This document shows, piece after piece, positions 17,887 through 30,731 of a stretch of 64,000 nt of DNA (its first letter is position 1; every line of letters begins with the position of its first letter). A model generated the notes under the pieces. That model did not search any database and was not told the origin of the DNA. It was given only the letters and a program-made list of their open reading frames with translations. Source of the stretch: Ichthyophis bannanicus (taxonomy: Eukaryota; Chordata; Amphibia; Gymnophiona; Ichthyophiidae); the NCBI GenBank assembly GCA_033557465.1, contig CM066036.1:719337828-719401827 (forward strand). Direction: 5' to 3'. The position numbers and the translations under genes were made by a program.

Positions 17887-20593
17887 TTGGGGATTGGTGA
17901 AGAAAGCCCCCAGGTAAGTGATACATTAAATACCTTTATGGAAATGGGTAAAAGGGGTAACATATGGAAAGCAGTGTGTATAAATGCCCGTAGCATGGGA
18001 TATAAGATCCCTGATGTTAAAGCTTTGGTGGGAGTGGCCAACTTGGATTTAGTGGCAGTTACAGAAACATGGTTCACAGAAAACTATGACTGGGATGTAA
18101 CTATACCAGGCTATACTTTATTCAGAAAGGGCAGGGTATGAAGAAGAGGAGGAGGAGTGGCAATATGTGTAAAAAATAATATTAAAGCTTTGGAATTACA
18201 GAGCTTAAAAGGGAGAGAGAAGGCATTGTGGGTTAAACTAGAAGTAGGGAAAGAGAAATCTATTTGCATTGGCGTGATATACAGACCTCCTTCACAAGAG
18301 GAAGAGGTGGACAGAGAGTTAATTGAAGACATACACAGCATTGCTAGGAAAGGGGAAGTGCTACTGATAGGGGATTTCAATATGCCAGATGTTGTTTGGC
18401 ACATTCCTGCTGCAGTATCATCTAGAAGTAAGGAGATCTTGGATTCTCTACAGGGAGAACTATTCAGGCAATTGGTAACAGATCCCGCATGTGAAGGGGC
18501 GATACTGGACTTGGTGCTTACCAATGGTGAAAGTGTTTCTGATGTTATAGTTATTTGTTTAATGTAATTGTAATGAATTATGAAATGTAATTTTGCTGTA
18601 GTTTATGTAAAATTTAATGTAATGTACTATAGTTTACTGTAATGTACTATCTTGTTGTCTACCCCCTCGATGTAGTCCCTCTGTTGTCTTGTTGACCACT
18701 TTGATTGAAGGATAAGGTGGTATATAAGACTAATTAATTAATTAAATAAATAAATATAGTGGGAGATCATTTTGCATCCAGTGATCACCAGATGGTGTGG
18801 TTCAGTATTAGGACTAGGGTTGTTAGAATCCATTCAAAAGTGAGGGTCTTAGACTTTAGGAAAACTAACTTTGCCAAGATGGGCCAATACCTCAGGGAGT
18901 TGTTAGCAGGATGGGAACAGCTGGGGGATGTAGAAAAATAGTGGGCTAAACTGAAAGGGGATATTTTAAGGGCAACCAACCTTTTTGTTAAAATAGTAAA
19001 TAAAGGTAAAAGGAAAAGACCGCTATGGCTTTCAAAAGAAGTAGCTGAAAAGGTGAAGAAAAAGAGGGAGGCCTTCATGAAATACAAGAGATGACAGAGA
19101 GAGGAAGACAGGCATCTATATTTAGAAAAACTTAGAGAAGCTAGCAAAGTAGTCAGGAAAGCAAAGATTCAAAAAGAGGAGGAAATAGTCAATACAATAA
19201 AATGGGGGGATAAGACATTTTTCATATATGTTAGTGAGAAGAGGAAGGGCAAAAGTGGTAAAGTCAGACTCAAGGGTGAAGGGGAGGAATATGTAGAAGC
19301 TGATGAGGATAATGTGGAATTGCTTAACAAATATTCCTGTTCTGTGTTCACAGATGAAGAGCCAGGAACAGGACCTCAGAAAACACCCACAAACAGGAAC
19401 AGAAGCGAGGGGCATCTTGAACAATTTTCAGAAGACTGTCTTTGTGAGAAACTAACTCAACTCAAAGTAGACAAAGCAATGTGACCGGATGGGATACACC
19501 CTAGAATACTGAGGAAAATTGGGGACTGACCTTTCAATGCCTCGTTGGAGTCGGGAGTGGTGCCAAAGGACTGGAGAGAGGCTGAGGTGGTGCCTTTACA
19601 CAAAAGCAGAAGTAAGGATGTGGTTGAAAACTACAGGCCGGTCAGGTTAACTTTGGTGGTGAGTAAATTATTGGAAACGCTGCACAAAGAGAAAATAGTG
19701 AGGTTTCTGGAGTCTAGAGGATTACAGGATCTGAGGCAGCATGGATTCATCAGAGGCAAGTCTTGTCAGACAAATCTGATTGATTTCTTTGACTGGGTGA
19801 CCAGGGAGTTGGACCGAGGGAGAGCCCTCGATGTGGTGTATTTAGTAAAGCCTTTAACACTGTTCCTCACAGGCGACTTATAAACAAACTGAGCATCCTA
19901 GCGATAGACCCTAAAGTTACTGCTTGGGTTAGAAATTGGTTGAGTGGGAGGTGACAAAGAGTACAGGTAAATGGAGATCACTCTGAGGAGAAGGAAGTTA
20001 CCAGTGGTGTGCCCCAGGGATATGTCCTTGGTCCAATTCTTTTTAACATCTTTGTTAGTGATATAGCGGAAGGGCTGTCAGGTAAGGTTTGCCTCTTTGC
20101 GGATGATACCAAAATCTGCAATAGAGTAGACACCCAGGAAGGTGTAGATAACATGAGGAGGGATCAAGCTAAGCTTGAAGAATGCTCTAGAATTTGGCAG
20201 CTGAGATTTAATGTTAAACAATGTCATTTATTTGAGCTTCAGCAATCCAAGGGAGCAATATAGTATAGGGGGTGAAGTACTTTTTTTCCACAAATAAGAG
20301 TGGGACCTAGGCGGAATTATGTCTGATGATCTTAAAGTAGCTAAACGGGTAGAAAAGGCAACAGCAAAAGCTGGAAGCATGCTTGGGTGCATAGGGAGAG
20401 AAATGGCCAGTAGAAGAAAGGAGGTGATAGTGCCTCTGTGTCTTTGGTGTGACCTCATTTGAAGAATTGTGTGAAATCCTGGAGACCGCACCTTCAAAAA
20501 GATATAAACAGGCTGGAGTCAGTACAGAGGGTGGCTACTACAATGGTTAGTGGTCTTCATTATAAAGCATATGAGGACAGACTTAAGGATCTT
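17887..20593 (+). pseudogene. CR1 ORF2 (endonuclease and RT), interrupted
   Basis: The endonuclease part shows INARSM, VTETWF, GVIYRPPSQEEE, IGDFNMPDVVW and LDLVLTN, then after the L2-tail insertion SSDHQMVWFSIRTR. The linker KKKREAFMKYKR follows. RT parts include [60 protein letters not shown] and [12 protein letters not shown]. Stops and frameshifts occur at about 18141, 18941, 19530, 19880 and 20263. The text stops at 20593 where another CR1 begins and resumes at 21787. It is a dead polymerase. Confidence 0.85.
18552..18754 (+). mobile_element. L2-type 3' tail inserted in CR1 ORF2
   Basis: A 203-bp insert ends in ACCACTTTGATTGAAGGATA, then GGTGGTATATAAGACTAATT and (AAAT)n, the standard L2 3' end. 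It is flanked by TATAGT at 18546-18551 and at 18755-18760, a 6-bp target duplication. CR1 endonuclease text is continuous on either side. A heavily 5'-truncated L2, or a short element using the same tail. Confidence 0.8.
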
Positions 20594-21786
20594 AATATGT
20601 AATATGGATCAGAAATTGGTTGACTGACAGACAACAGCAGGTGATGGTAAACGGAACTCACTCAGATGAAAGGAAAGTGTTTAGCGGTGTGCCCCAGGGT
20701 TCGATCTTGGGACCGGTACTGTTCAATATATTTGTAAGTGATATTGCCGAAGGGCTGAATGGAAAAGTCCTTTTTTTTTATAGATGATACCAAAATTTGC
20801 AACAGATTGGACTCCCCTCAGGGAGTGGAGAACATGAGGAAAGATCTACAAAATCTGGAAGAATGGTTTAATGCTTGGCAATTAAGATTTAATGTGAAGA
20901 AGTGCAGAGTCATGCATTTGGGAAACAGAAATCCATGGTAATTGTATGCAATAGGGGGTGAGAGATTGATGTGCATGTACCAGGAGAAAGACCTCGGTGT
21001 GATTGTTTCTGATGATCTCAAGGTGGTGAAATAGTGTGACAAGGCAGTGGCAAAAGCCAAAAGGATGCTGGGTTTCATACAGAGAGGAATTACCAGCAGA
21101 AAGGAAGAGGTACTAATGCCACTGTACAAGTCGCTGGTGAGGCCTCACTTGGAATATTGTGTTCAGTTTTAGAGACCGTATCTCACAAAGGATATAAAAA
21201 GGCTGGAAGCAATTCAGAGGAACATGACCAAAATGATTTGGAGCCTGCATCAGAAGACTTACAAGAAGAGACTTGAAGACCTAAATATGTACACTCTGGA
21301 GGATAGGAGGGACAGGGGAGATATGATTCAGACCTTTAAAAACTTAGAGTATTAGTGGACAAACAAATCTCTTCCAAAGATGGGGAAGCTGTAAAACTAG
21401 AGGGCATAAAATTAAGCTGCAAGGGGGTAAACTAAAAGGCAATGTCAGGAAATACTTTTTCACCGAAAGGGTGGTGGATGCTTGGAATGCCCTCCTGATG
21501 GAAGTGGTGGGGGCAAACACAGTGACAGAATTCCAAATGGCATGGGACAGACATAATGGATTCCTTTATAGTAACAAGATAAAATCAAAATAAACATAAC
21601 TATCCCTTATATCTTAACAAATAGGTTTGACCTACACAGAGTGGTGGATACACCCCTAAACAAAGGCATGGGGAGAGGTGACCTGCACAAAGTGTCAAGT
21701 GCACCTTACTCTTGCCGCCTTGCTGGGCAGACTAGATGGACCATGCTGGTCTTTATCTGCCGTCATATACTATGTTACTATGTTAC
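20594..21786 (+). mobile_element. CR1 (family A) copy nested in CR1
   Basis: A 5'-truncated CR1 starting at the RT segment [17 protein letters not shown], through [65 protein letters not shown], and the C-terminal region, then a 3' UTR ending CTATGTTACTATGTTAC. The catalytic LFADD reads FFIDD after a poly-T error. The host CR1 resumes with CTTAGAGGAAAGG directly after it. The two belong to the same family, so the family was active over a long period. Confidence 0.85.
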
Positions 21787-22150
21787 ATCTTAGAGGAAAG
21801 GGGGGATAGAGATGATATGATTGAGACGTTTAAATACCTCCATGGCATAAATGCACAGGAGGAGAGCTCCTTTTGATTGAAAGCAAGCTCTGCTACGAGG
21901 GGACATGGGATGAGGGTGAAAGGGGATAGATTGAGTGATATGCGGAAATATTTGTTTATGGAATGAGTGGTGTATCTATGGAATAGTCTCCCAGTGGAGA
22001 GATGAGGACAATATCTGAATTCAAAGAAGCATGGGACAAACACAGAGGATCCAGGAAAAAAAAAGTGGACTGTTGTAGTGGCTGATATGGAAGGACAGAC
22101 TAGATAGGCCATGTGGTCTTTTCTGTTATCATGTTTCTATGTTTCTGTTT

Positions 22151-23960
22151 TCAGAAGACTATGTTCATGAGGAGCTAGTTAATCTAAATTAGACATAGAG
22201 ATGTGGCCAGATGGGATACATCCAAGAATACTGAAGGAAATTAGGGAAATTCTGGAAGCTCCATTGTCTGACTTTTTCAATGCTTATTTAGAGTTGGGAG
22301 TGGTTCCAGAGAACTGGAGAAGGGTGAATGTGATCCCTTTATGAAAAAGCAGAAATAAGGAGGAGGAGAGTTTATCTGACCTCTGAGGTGAATACATTCG
22401 TGGAAACTAAAACAGAAGTCACTGCAGTTTCTGGAATCTAGTTGATGGCAGGATCCGAGGTAGCATGGTTTTACTAGAGGAAGATCTTGCCAAATTAATT
22501 AGACTAATTTCTTTGACTGGATGGCCAGAGATTTGAACTGAGGAAGAACACTTGATGTGGTATACTTAGATTTCAGCAAAGCCTGTGAAAGATTTTCAGG
22601 GATGACATAAATAAACTGAGCACCCTTGGGATGGGTCCTAAAATGACTGATTCTGTTAGAAACTGGTCGAGTAGATGACTATAAAGGGTAGTGGTAAAAG
22701 GAGTACACTCTGAGGATAAAGGTTTTACCAGTGGTGTGCCGCAAGAATCGGTCCTTGATCTGGTTCTTTTGTAAATGATGTTACAGAAGAGCTGTCAGGT
22801 AAGGTTTGTCTCCTTCTGGATGATATCAAAATCTACAAAGGAGTAGCCAACATGGAAGGCATAGCTACCATGAAGAGGGATCCAGCAAATCTTGAAGAGT
22901 CATCTAGAATTTGGCAACTTAGATTTAATGCTAAAAAATGCAGGGTCATACATCTGGACTGCAAAAATCCAAGGGGGTGGTACAGAATAGGAAGTGAAGT
23001 ACTTCTAACTATGAAAGACAATTGGGACCTGAGAGCAGGACTAGTGCAAGCATATTGGGTGCCTTGGGTGAACCTTCAGCTTTATGTTTGCCCTCCTGCC
23101 CCTGTAGATTTTGATAATGAAACTCAGTAATCATTATCATCAAAATACCATAATTGGACATCGTATTTTTAAATCTTAAACTTTGGTCTATGTGTACTCT
23201 CCCTTCAGGTCAAAGAATGTACTGATGGCTCTTTTGAGTTTGTAAGGCTGCCAGGATCTATTGTTTTTCTCTGACTGCTGCTGCTATTTGCCATCCCTCA
23301 GAAGCTGCTGCTGCCCCAGGCAACGATCTAGCCTTGATTAATGGTTGGGCCAACCATGTCTGGGAGTGATTGTATCTCATGATATTAAGAGGATCAAACA
23401 GGTAGAAAAGATGATGATGATGGCAAAATCTGAAGAATGATAGGGTACATAGGGAGAGGAATGGCCAGCAGGAAGGAGGTGGTGATGGTTCCTCTGTATA
23501 AATCTCTGGTGAGATCTCATTTTGAGTACCGTGCGCAGTTCTGGAGACCACACCTTCAAAAGTATATAAACAAAATGGAGTTGGTACAGAGGGCAGGAGA
23601 GGGGAGATATGATAGGGATGTTTAAAATACCTCCATGGCACAAATACACAGGAGGTCCTCTCATTTGAAAGAAAGCTCTGTAATGTGGAGGAGGCATAGG
23701 ATGAAAGTGAGAGAGGGTAGACTCAGGAGTAATCTAAGGAAACTATCTTTTTATGGAAAGAGTTGTGGATGCGTGGAACAGCCTCTCATTTGAAGTGGTT
23801 AAGATGAGGACTCTGAATTTAAGAAAGCATGGGGCAGGCATGGAGGATCTCTTAGAGAAAGAGGGGATTATGGAGTTTAGTAGTTCGGATGGATGGGGAG
23901 ACTGGATAGGCCATATGGTCTTTATCTGCCATCATTTTTCTATGTTTCTGTTTCTGTAAT
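22151..23960 (+). mobile_element. CR1 (family A) copy 3, 5'-truncated, highly decayed
   Basis: Starts at the position equivalent to 19425 (TTCAGAAGACTATGT), keeps degenerate RT text (TGGCCAGATGGGATACATCC, ACTGGAGAAGGGTGAATGTG, CAGTGGTGTGCCGCAAGAAT) and ends with TTTCTATGTTTCTGTTTCTG. It directly follows the 3' end of the previous CR1 in the same orientation. Interrupted at 23036-23358 by a hAT-like sequence. Confidence 0.8.
23036..23358. mobile_element. short hAT-like nonautonomous insertion in CR1
   Basis: A 323-bp block breaks the CR1 text. It starts CAGGACTAGTGCAAGC and its reverse complement starts CATGGTTGGCCCAACC, weakly matching hAT ends. The 8 bp on either side are CCTGAGAG-like on the left and TCTGGGAG on the right, 6 of 8 alike. 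Degenerate, so the assignment is tentative. Confidence 0.4.
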
Positions 23961-24880
23961 AGAAAGAATAACTGCTTCTTGGTGAGGAAAAAGGGAAAGT
24001 GCCTTTGTTTTGATTTATTGTTGATAGGGCATGTCGGAACTGTATCTTTTATGACTTGAAGAAAAAGATCTGCACGACACTACAAAATCTTGTACTATGA
24101 CAGCTTGTTTCCTTATACAGCATGTTTAACTTTGATGCCTGGGAAATAGACACAATTACCATCTTATGGAATGCTACCTAACCTTAAAGACTCCCCTGTG
24201 AATTGAAAATTGCTTCATCTCTTCAAAGTTCATTTCAGTTTCTCAGGAATTATTCCTCCACAGGCTCCTGAAACGCAATTGCTCATCATTTAAACATTTA
24301 AACCGATTGTTCAGAAATATCTTTTGTTAGAAAAACAAAAACATTTCCCATACAGAATTTCCAGTTCATAACAGCTTTCACAAAGAAACTGCATGCTATA
24401 CCCATATACAGCTGTAATCATTCACTTCTTCAGCTGTTATAAATTTAAAGCCAATGAAACTCCCACACTGAGTCCATTTGAACAGTCAATTTTAATATCT
24501 CAGGGCATCTGTAGTTATTCTGAATGGGCAACAAAAGCTGAACTAACAAGATAAGCTCTGACCATAGGTCTATATCAGGCTGGTAAGGCATACGTCAAAC
24601 AAAGACAGTCAATATTAGAGTAAGAAAAACCAACAAACATTTTAAGGACAATATATTCATTAGAGAATATAGAAACCAAAAATGAAATGCAAAACATAGG
24701 GCCAAATCTAAGGTGAGAAGCTTAAGTCTTTTCCTTATATGAAGGTGTTTAAAATGACTTGGAGGGGCATATTCCAAAGAATTTACATGGTTTGCAGTCC
24801 TGCAAACTGCCTAAATATTGCTACTATTATTGCTATTCATTTGTACTGCACTACAAGGCATACACACGGTTGTACATATG
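23961..24880. other. unassigned interval
   Basis: About 920 bp without recognised coding frames. The last part (24830-24880) and the sequence after the Tc1 (26511-26580, CAGGCCCTGCTCATCAGAGC, TTTACAATCTAATC) look like the two halves of an older dispersed repeat into which the Tc1 jumped. Confidence 0.35.
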
Positions 24881-26510
24881 TAGTGCCTTGTGAAAGTATT
24901 TATCCCCTCGGTGTTTGTCTTGTTTTGTCGCATTACAACCTGGGATTAAAATGGAGATTTGGGGGTTAGCACCATGTGATTTACACAACAGGCCTACCAC
25001 TTTGAAGGTGCAAAGTATCCTTTATTGTGATACAAAACAATACTTAAGACAAAAAAAAAGAAAACAGAAATCAGGACCGTGCATAGGTATTCTTCCCCCC
25101 CCCCCCCCCCTTCAAGGCAATACTTTGTAGAGCCACCTTTTGCTGTAATTACAGCTGCAAGTCTCTTTAAGTATGTCTCTATTAGCTTAGCACATCTAGC
25201 CATTGGAATTTTCACCCATTCCTCAAGACAAAACTGCTCCAACTCCTTCGAGTTAGATTGCATTAGTCTACAGCAATGTTCAAGTTATGCCACAGATTCT
25301 CAATTGGATTGGGGTCTGGGCTTTGACTAGACCATTCCAAGACATTTAAATGTTTCCCTTTAAACCACTCCAGTGTAACTTTAGCAGTATGTTTAGGGTC
25401 ATTGGCCTGTTTGAAGTTGAACCTTCGTCCCAGACTCAAATCTCTTCCAGACTGAAACAAGTTTTCCTCGAGAATTGCCCTGCATTTTAGTGCCATCCAT
25501 TGTTCCTTCAATTTTGACCAGTTTTCCTGTTCCTGCCAATGAAAAACAGCCCCACAGCATGATGCTGCCAACACCATGTTTCAGTGTGGGAATAGTTTGC
25601 ACAGGGTGTTGGGAAGTGTTGGGATTGGGCCAAAAATGGCATTTCCCATGATGGCCAAAAAGTTCAATTTTCATCCCATCTGACCAGAGAACCTTCTTCC
25701 ATGTGTTTTGGAGATCCGCCACATGCTGTTGTACAAAATCTAAATGTTTTTTTATGTTTTTCTTTAATCAATGGCTGTTTTTCTGGCCACTCTTCCATAA
25801 AGTCCCGTTCAGTGGTTCTATGGATAGATACTCCCATCTCCGCTGTGGATCTTTGCACCTCCTTCAGTGTTATCCTTAGTGTCTTTGTGATAACTCTGAT
25901 TAATGCCCTCCTTGCTCAGGCTGTGAGTTTTGGTGGGAGGCCTTCTCTTGTCAGGTTTGTTGTGGTGCCATATTCTTTCCATTTTGTTATAATGGATTTG
26001 ATGGTGCTCAATGGGATATTCAGAATTTTTTTTTTTTTTTTTTTTATAACGCATCCCTGATCTATACTTCTCCACAATTTTATCTCTGACCTGTTTGGAG
26101 TGTTCCTTGGTCTTCATGTTGCTTGTTAAGTGGTGTTGCAGAGTCAGGGGCCTTTCAGAAAAGGTATTTATACAGGCATCATGTGAAAGATCATGTGACA
26201 CTGATTGCACACTGGTGGACCCTAATCAACTAATTATGTGACTTCTGAGGTAAACTGGTTGGAACAGATCTTATTTAGGGGCTTTATAGCAAAAGGGATG
26301 AATACATATACATTCACAGCTTTTTAGCTTTTACTTGTTTTTTTTTTATATATATACAAGATATTTTATTGTCATTCCACTTCACCAATTTGGACTATAT
26401 TGTTAAATCCATTACCAAACATCCAAATGAACCTCCATTTTAATTCCAGGTTGTAATGTGACAAAAGAGGACAAACGCAGAGGGGTTGAATACTTTCACA
26501 AGGCACTGTA
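24881..26510 (-). mobile_element. Tc1-type DNA transposon
   Basis: The ends are inverted repeats: TAGTGCCTTGTGAAAGTATT at 24881 and ACTTTCACAAGGCACTGTA ending at 26510, with further matching to GTCGCATTACAACCTGG versus CCAGGTTGTAATGTGAC. TA dinucleotides flank it, as expected. The element is about 1.63 kb, usual for Tc1, and encodes a broken transposase on the minus strand. Long poly-C (25093-25112) and poly-T (26024-26045) runs have expanded inside it. Confidence 0.9.
25000..26160 (-). pseudogene. Tc1 transposase, multiple frameshifts
   Basis: The N-terminus reads MKTKEHSKQVRDKIVEKYRS, then an expanded Lys run. DNA-binding domain remnants follow (RRPPTKTHSLSKEGINQSYH). The DDE domain appears in pieces: VLWSDGMKIELFG (first Asp), [14 protein letters not shown] (second Asp) and [14 protein letters not shown] (Glu of D34E), then ARCAKLIETYLKRLAAVITAKG near the end. 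At least four frame changes separate them. The family inserts at TA by cut-and-paste. This copy cannot make transposase. Confidence 0.88.
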
Positions 26511-28830
26511 GATGTAAGAGACAGGCCCTGCTCATCAGAGCTTTACAATCTAATCAAGGCAAACATCACAAGACTGGGGACTTAGACTAAGTGGTGAACA
26601 GGAGAATGAGGGACATCAGGATCCAAAAGTAGCTTCAAAGAGGTGGTTTTTTTAGCCTGAATTTCAAAAGAGTTAGAGAAGATGCCTAACGCACTGACTG
26701 AGGTAGTTTCGTACAGGCATATGGAGCAGCAAGGTGGAATGAACAAAGTCAGGAGTTGCTCAGAGGGATAGTCAATGGTACATACCTGGTTTGTGGTTTA
26801 TCTGGATAAGAATGCCATTGAATATATAGATAAAATTACCCCCGTAATATAAGGCCTGCTATTTCTGTTCCCCGATTTGTCCATACAAGTTTTGCTAGAC
26901 AATGTTCAATATTTTCTATCTGGCTAGGAGGAAAAGGGTCCATTACTAATCACCACTAGCTGGTTAATGTGCATTTTAGCATGCAGTAACTGGCCATGGT
27001 GAATGCAAACACACAGGCATGCCAACTACTAGCTGCTAAAACACAGGGAGGGGAATTTTAGAATGGATGTTCAAGTACAATCTGGGACATTTAAGCCCGA
27101 ACATCTGAAGAAAAAGCAGGCACATCTAGCTGCACACATGATTTCACAAACACAGACATGCTCAATATGGGCATCTTCGGGGACATGTACATAGACATCC
27201 CAAGAATAGGGTTTCAAAACCTGGACATCTAGAAATAGCCTAATGGTTAGAGTAGTGAGATAGGAACAGGGTTCACATCCCATTGATGCTCTTATTGAAA
27301 TTGTGCTGTGTACTGGGGACAATGAAGTGTTTTGTCTTCTACACTCTCTGGATGTTTTTCAGCCAAAGCAAGCAGGTATAAGCTTAGACACGATGCTGGA
27401 CATTTCTGAAATCAAGCAGGGACATCCATGTTCCCAGGAATGCCTCCATCATGCCTCCAACATTCCCCATTCAGACTTGGACCTTGACAAACCGGCTTCC
27501 AAAATTGACCTGGAGACATCTGTGATTTGGATATCTTTATGCACATTTTTGGATGTCCAAAGCACAAATAGGGCTTCCAAAATGATCCTCATAGTATTCG
27601 GCCATTGTGTGCTTGGGCGGCGAGTGGGTGAGTTAGGGGCAGTGTATTTGAGGAGACCATACTGTTGCTCGTGTAATTGCCATGCACTCTGACAATTAAA
27701 GTGAGTCCACATAACACTACCTCTATGGGTGTCGTTAGATGCACCTGTGGTAATCGTGCCGCATGTTTGCATATGCAGCCATGTGCTGGGCATACACCCA
27801 ACAGTTAGCACAAGACAGGTGCACTTACCACATATTTGTTTTGCTGCTAATTATGCAGTAAGTGCACATCTTTATTAAAAGAGCCTATAGTTACTAACGT
27901 GTTTTAAGACAATAATGCAAATCGTTTGCCAAATAATTTGTTAAATGCCAAAACCATGTGGTATTTTCACTGAACACCAGTTTTTTTGCAATGCAATTAA
28001 AGTAGTAAAGGCACACCAGGAATGCAAATGTATGCAAAGCATGCCATTATTATGCAGATTGAATAATATAGCTTGTGTTTGAACTGGCATTTCCTTTCCT
28101 CTCTATGAGCAATGAGCCCCTAACACACAACTGGATACTTCCAAGGATCCTCTTAAAGAGGCCAGTCATGGAATCAAATAACCCCCCACTCCCGATTTAC
28201 CCAATTCCAACCCCTCAATTCCTAACATCCCACCTTTAGAGATTTCCCTTCATATAAAAGATCTTCTTCAGGCATCCCTCACCCCTCAATCCTTCCCAAT
28301 AACAAAAGGCAGTATCCATGTCGGCTAATAGTGGGGCAGGAGTGATCTGTAGGTTCTCCTGTCAGTGCTGGGTTCAAAATGATATCAAATTCCCCCTAGT
28401 TGAAATCTCATGGTACTGTTGTGAGGGGTGAAGATTCCTTATTTGGCATTTAACCCATAACAGTAGTATCATAAGACTACCTCTAGGAGGATTTTAAACC
28501 CATATGCCAATAGCGCAGGAGCAACTGGGGCTTGTACCTGACCTTGCCTTCCACTACCCCAGGTTGTTTTTGGGCAGATTGGGCAGTGCAGCAATGTTTT
28601 AGGGGGCTTTCAGGAGTAAAGAGATGAGATCAGGGATGTCAGGTTGGGAGGTACTGGTCAGGGTGATTGAGAGTAGAGAGGTTATTTGTGGCAGTAAGGG
28701 GAAATTGGGTGTTCTTTTGGTGGGATATTAATGTCAGCAACCTTTACAGTACCATAGCCCCTTTGAAAGATAGTGGGCCTGATTTGGGGCCCAATATCTT
28801 TGTGTTGTTGTTGTCAAGAATATACAGGGG
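26511..28830. other. unassigned interval with Harbinger-like text
   Basis: About 2.3 kb without a credible gene. Around 27060-27560 several GGACATCY and GGATGTCC phrases recur in text that resembles 28840-29040 and 33105-33135, at the presumed edges of the Harbinger remnant, so this may be a nonautonomous relative. The stretch 27690-27900 shows a TTTATTAAAAGAGCC edge of a MITE-like type. Confidence 0.35.
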
Positions 28831-29737
28831 GTTACTTTGCAAGAGATGGACATAGTTTGGATTTTCAAAAAGAGCAAGGTGTTTATGTTTCTGGCTGGTT
28901 CATTGAAAGTGCAATTTCAGAACTGGGCAAATCCAGATGTCCCCAGGCCAGCATGTGCAAATTCCGGTATTCCAAAATGGGCATGTCTGAGGCATTCTAG
29001 GATGCAGTCAAGGCACAGCCAGGACACAGATGCCTAAAGCATATTTTGTATTACGCCCCAGAGGTACCATCCATGGCAGCCAGACGTCTTGGTCTAAACC
29101 TGCTATAAAGCATGAACAGGCAAGGGGCTGCATGCCATGCCCAATGAACCCTTGTGTCACAAACCTGCACCCTGTACATTCCCCTCTTTGTTCACTCAGC
29201 CTCAATAGGCACCTCTTAGCCCCTCACCCCCTACCCTAACCACAGACAACTGTCCCATCCCATCCTCCCTCTGCCAAATCTGGAATCCCTGATCCTAGTG
29301 TCTGTACAAGGTACAGCTGTCGGTGTAAGTGTGTGCAGAGTGATAGATGGCGTTGATCTGTGTGTGCAGGAGTAGAGCAGTGGAGGAGGGTGTGGGAGTA
29401 TCTGTGCACGTGTCCATATTTATTAGTATCCTCATCACACATGAGACAAGGCACTGCATATTGGTGGTGGTAGCACAGGAGTTGGCAGAGGTGGATCAGA
29501 GGGGCATGCGGTGATGAGTCCCAATGGGTGTAGATGTAGGTAAGAAGACATTCAGCATGTGAGCTAGTGGTTTGGAGAAACCATTGAAGAGGAACTAGAA
29601 AGGGAGGGCAGGATGGTGTGCAGAGGGCACCCATACCAGAGAATATATTGGCCGAGAGGCCAGTTTATGGGGTTCACAGATGAACAGCACCTGACATGGT
29701 ACCTGAAAAAGCCACCATACAACAGCTCTACCTGGAG

Positions 29738-30013
29738 CTACAGCAAGACCTCTGGAGGCAGGGGCTGCTGCCTCTTCTTGGCCTGGATGTGTAGCATGCA
29801 GCAGGCCATGAAGATCTGGCAGATCATTTGCAGGTTGTACAGCAACTGGCCCTCTGACCTGCCCAGGCTATGAAAGTGTGTTTTCATCTGGCCAAATGTG
29901 CTCTCCATGATGGAACAGGTTGCCTTGTATGCCCGGTTGTAATGCTCCTGTCTCACTGTGTGAGGAAATGATAGGGGTCATTAGCCATCTTCTCAGTGGG
30001 TAGCCATGATCTC
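29738..30013 (-). pseudogene. Harbinger transposase C-terminus, inverted duplicate
   Basis: The minus strand from about 30013 reads YNRAYKATCSIMESTFGQMK, then THFHSLGRSEGQLLYNLQMI and CQIFMACCMLHIQAKKRQQ. It is the reverse complement, with about 10 differences, of 30732-30990. E-S-T-F-G sits where the family has its third acidic catalytic residue. The two arms diverge at about 29745/30990. Confidence 0.75.
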
Positions 30014-30432
30014 TGTTATTCAGCTGACGTAGTACTTCAGTGATATAGGCTTCCTTATCTTGTATGACAAGGGCTCTGCCTTTATCAGCAGGTTTGATAA
30101 TTATTGCTTGATTGGATTGTCAAAAAAATCTATGATTTTAAGTTTCTGAAAACATTTATACAGTTCTATGTGTGTAGAGCTCCTGGAATATTTAAAGATG
30201 ATGAAATGTTTATGTCAGATTGGATTAAGATTTTAAATAAGTGCTCATTATCTACAATGACCCCACTGCAGCTTTACAACAAAAGGTAGATACTCTTTTA
30301 TATATAGGTAAAGAAGCAGGATATTTAACATCCAAAGAAATCGCTTTTCTCACAGTTCCACATCCGATTACGGGGTTACCAATAAAAGCTTCCGTGACCA
30401 TATTCACGTCTCTTGCTCCTTGTGTTTCCTGA
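30014..30432. mobile_element. Penelope-like element fragment, internally inverted
   Basis: The minus strand of 30014-30115 reads AIIIKPADKGRALVIQDKE, then AYITEVLRQLNN, the start of a Penelope-like RT (family form I-KPADKGG). The plus strand of 30245-30432 reads YNDPTAALQQKVDTLLYIGK, then EAGYLTSKEIAFLT and PHPITGLP, which follows directly in the family. So one RT segment was broken and half of it inverted. No catalytic box is present. Confidence 0.7.
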
Positions 30433-30731
30433 TTTCTACTGCATGAGCCTTAGCTCTTTTTTATATCCTCAGGCATTCATAAGCGCTTCAGCAGTGGTGA
30501 GATTACAGGTGGCTGGCGCTTTGGTAAGTTACAGCCTTTCAACAGAGCCATAGTGCTATGGCTATAGCTAATGCCATGAAGCAGGAGGGGTAAGTGCCCA
30601 CACAAGAGACAAAAGGCTGGGTTGGAGACAGCAAGAAGGCAAACAAATGGTAGTAGAGGAGAATGCTGCAATGTGTGGTCACCAACAGCCTCTGACTGTT
30701 CCTCCCCTCCATATTCCCTGATACAGGTGAT

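Larger units (their letters stand above)
16155..22150 (+). mobile_element. CR1 (family A) LINE, near full length, three-part mosaic
   Basis: Contains a repeated 5' UTR, ORF1 with esterase homology, ORF2 with endonuclease and RT, and a 3' end with TTTCTATGTTTCTATG-type octamers at about 22130-22150. It is interrupted by an L2 tail (18552-18754) and by another CR1-A copy (about 20594-21786). Many stops and frameshifts make it inactive. When the two insertions are skipped, the CR1 text continues codon for codon, which fixes their edges. Confidence 0.85.

Noticed and set aside
24830..26580. A tRNA-derived SINE around the Tc1
   Set aside because: No A and B box promoter could be made out in the flanking repeat.
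29236..29634. 132-codon minus-strand frame with Cys/His residues
   Set aside because: No recognisable domain and no support for translation; Cys/His spacing does not fit a zinc finger.
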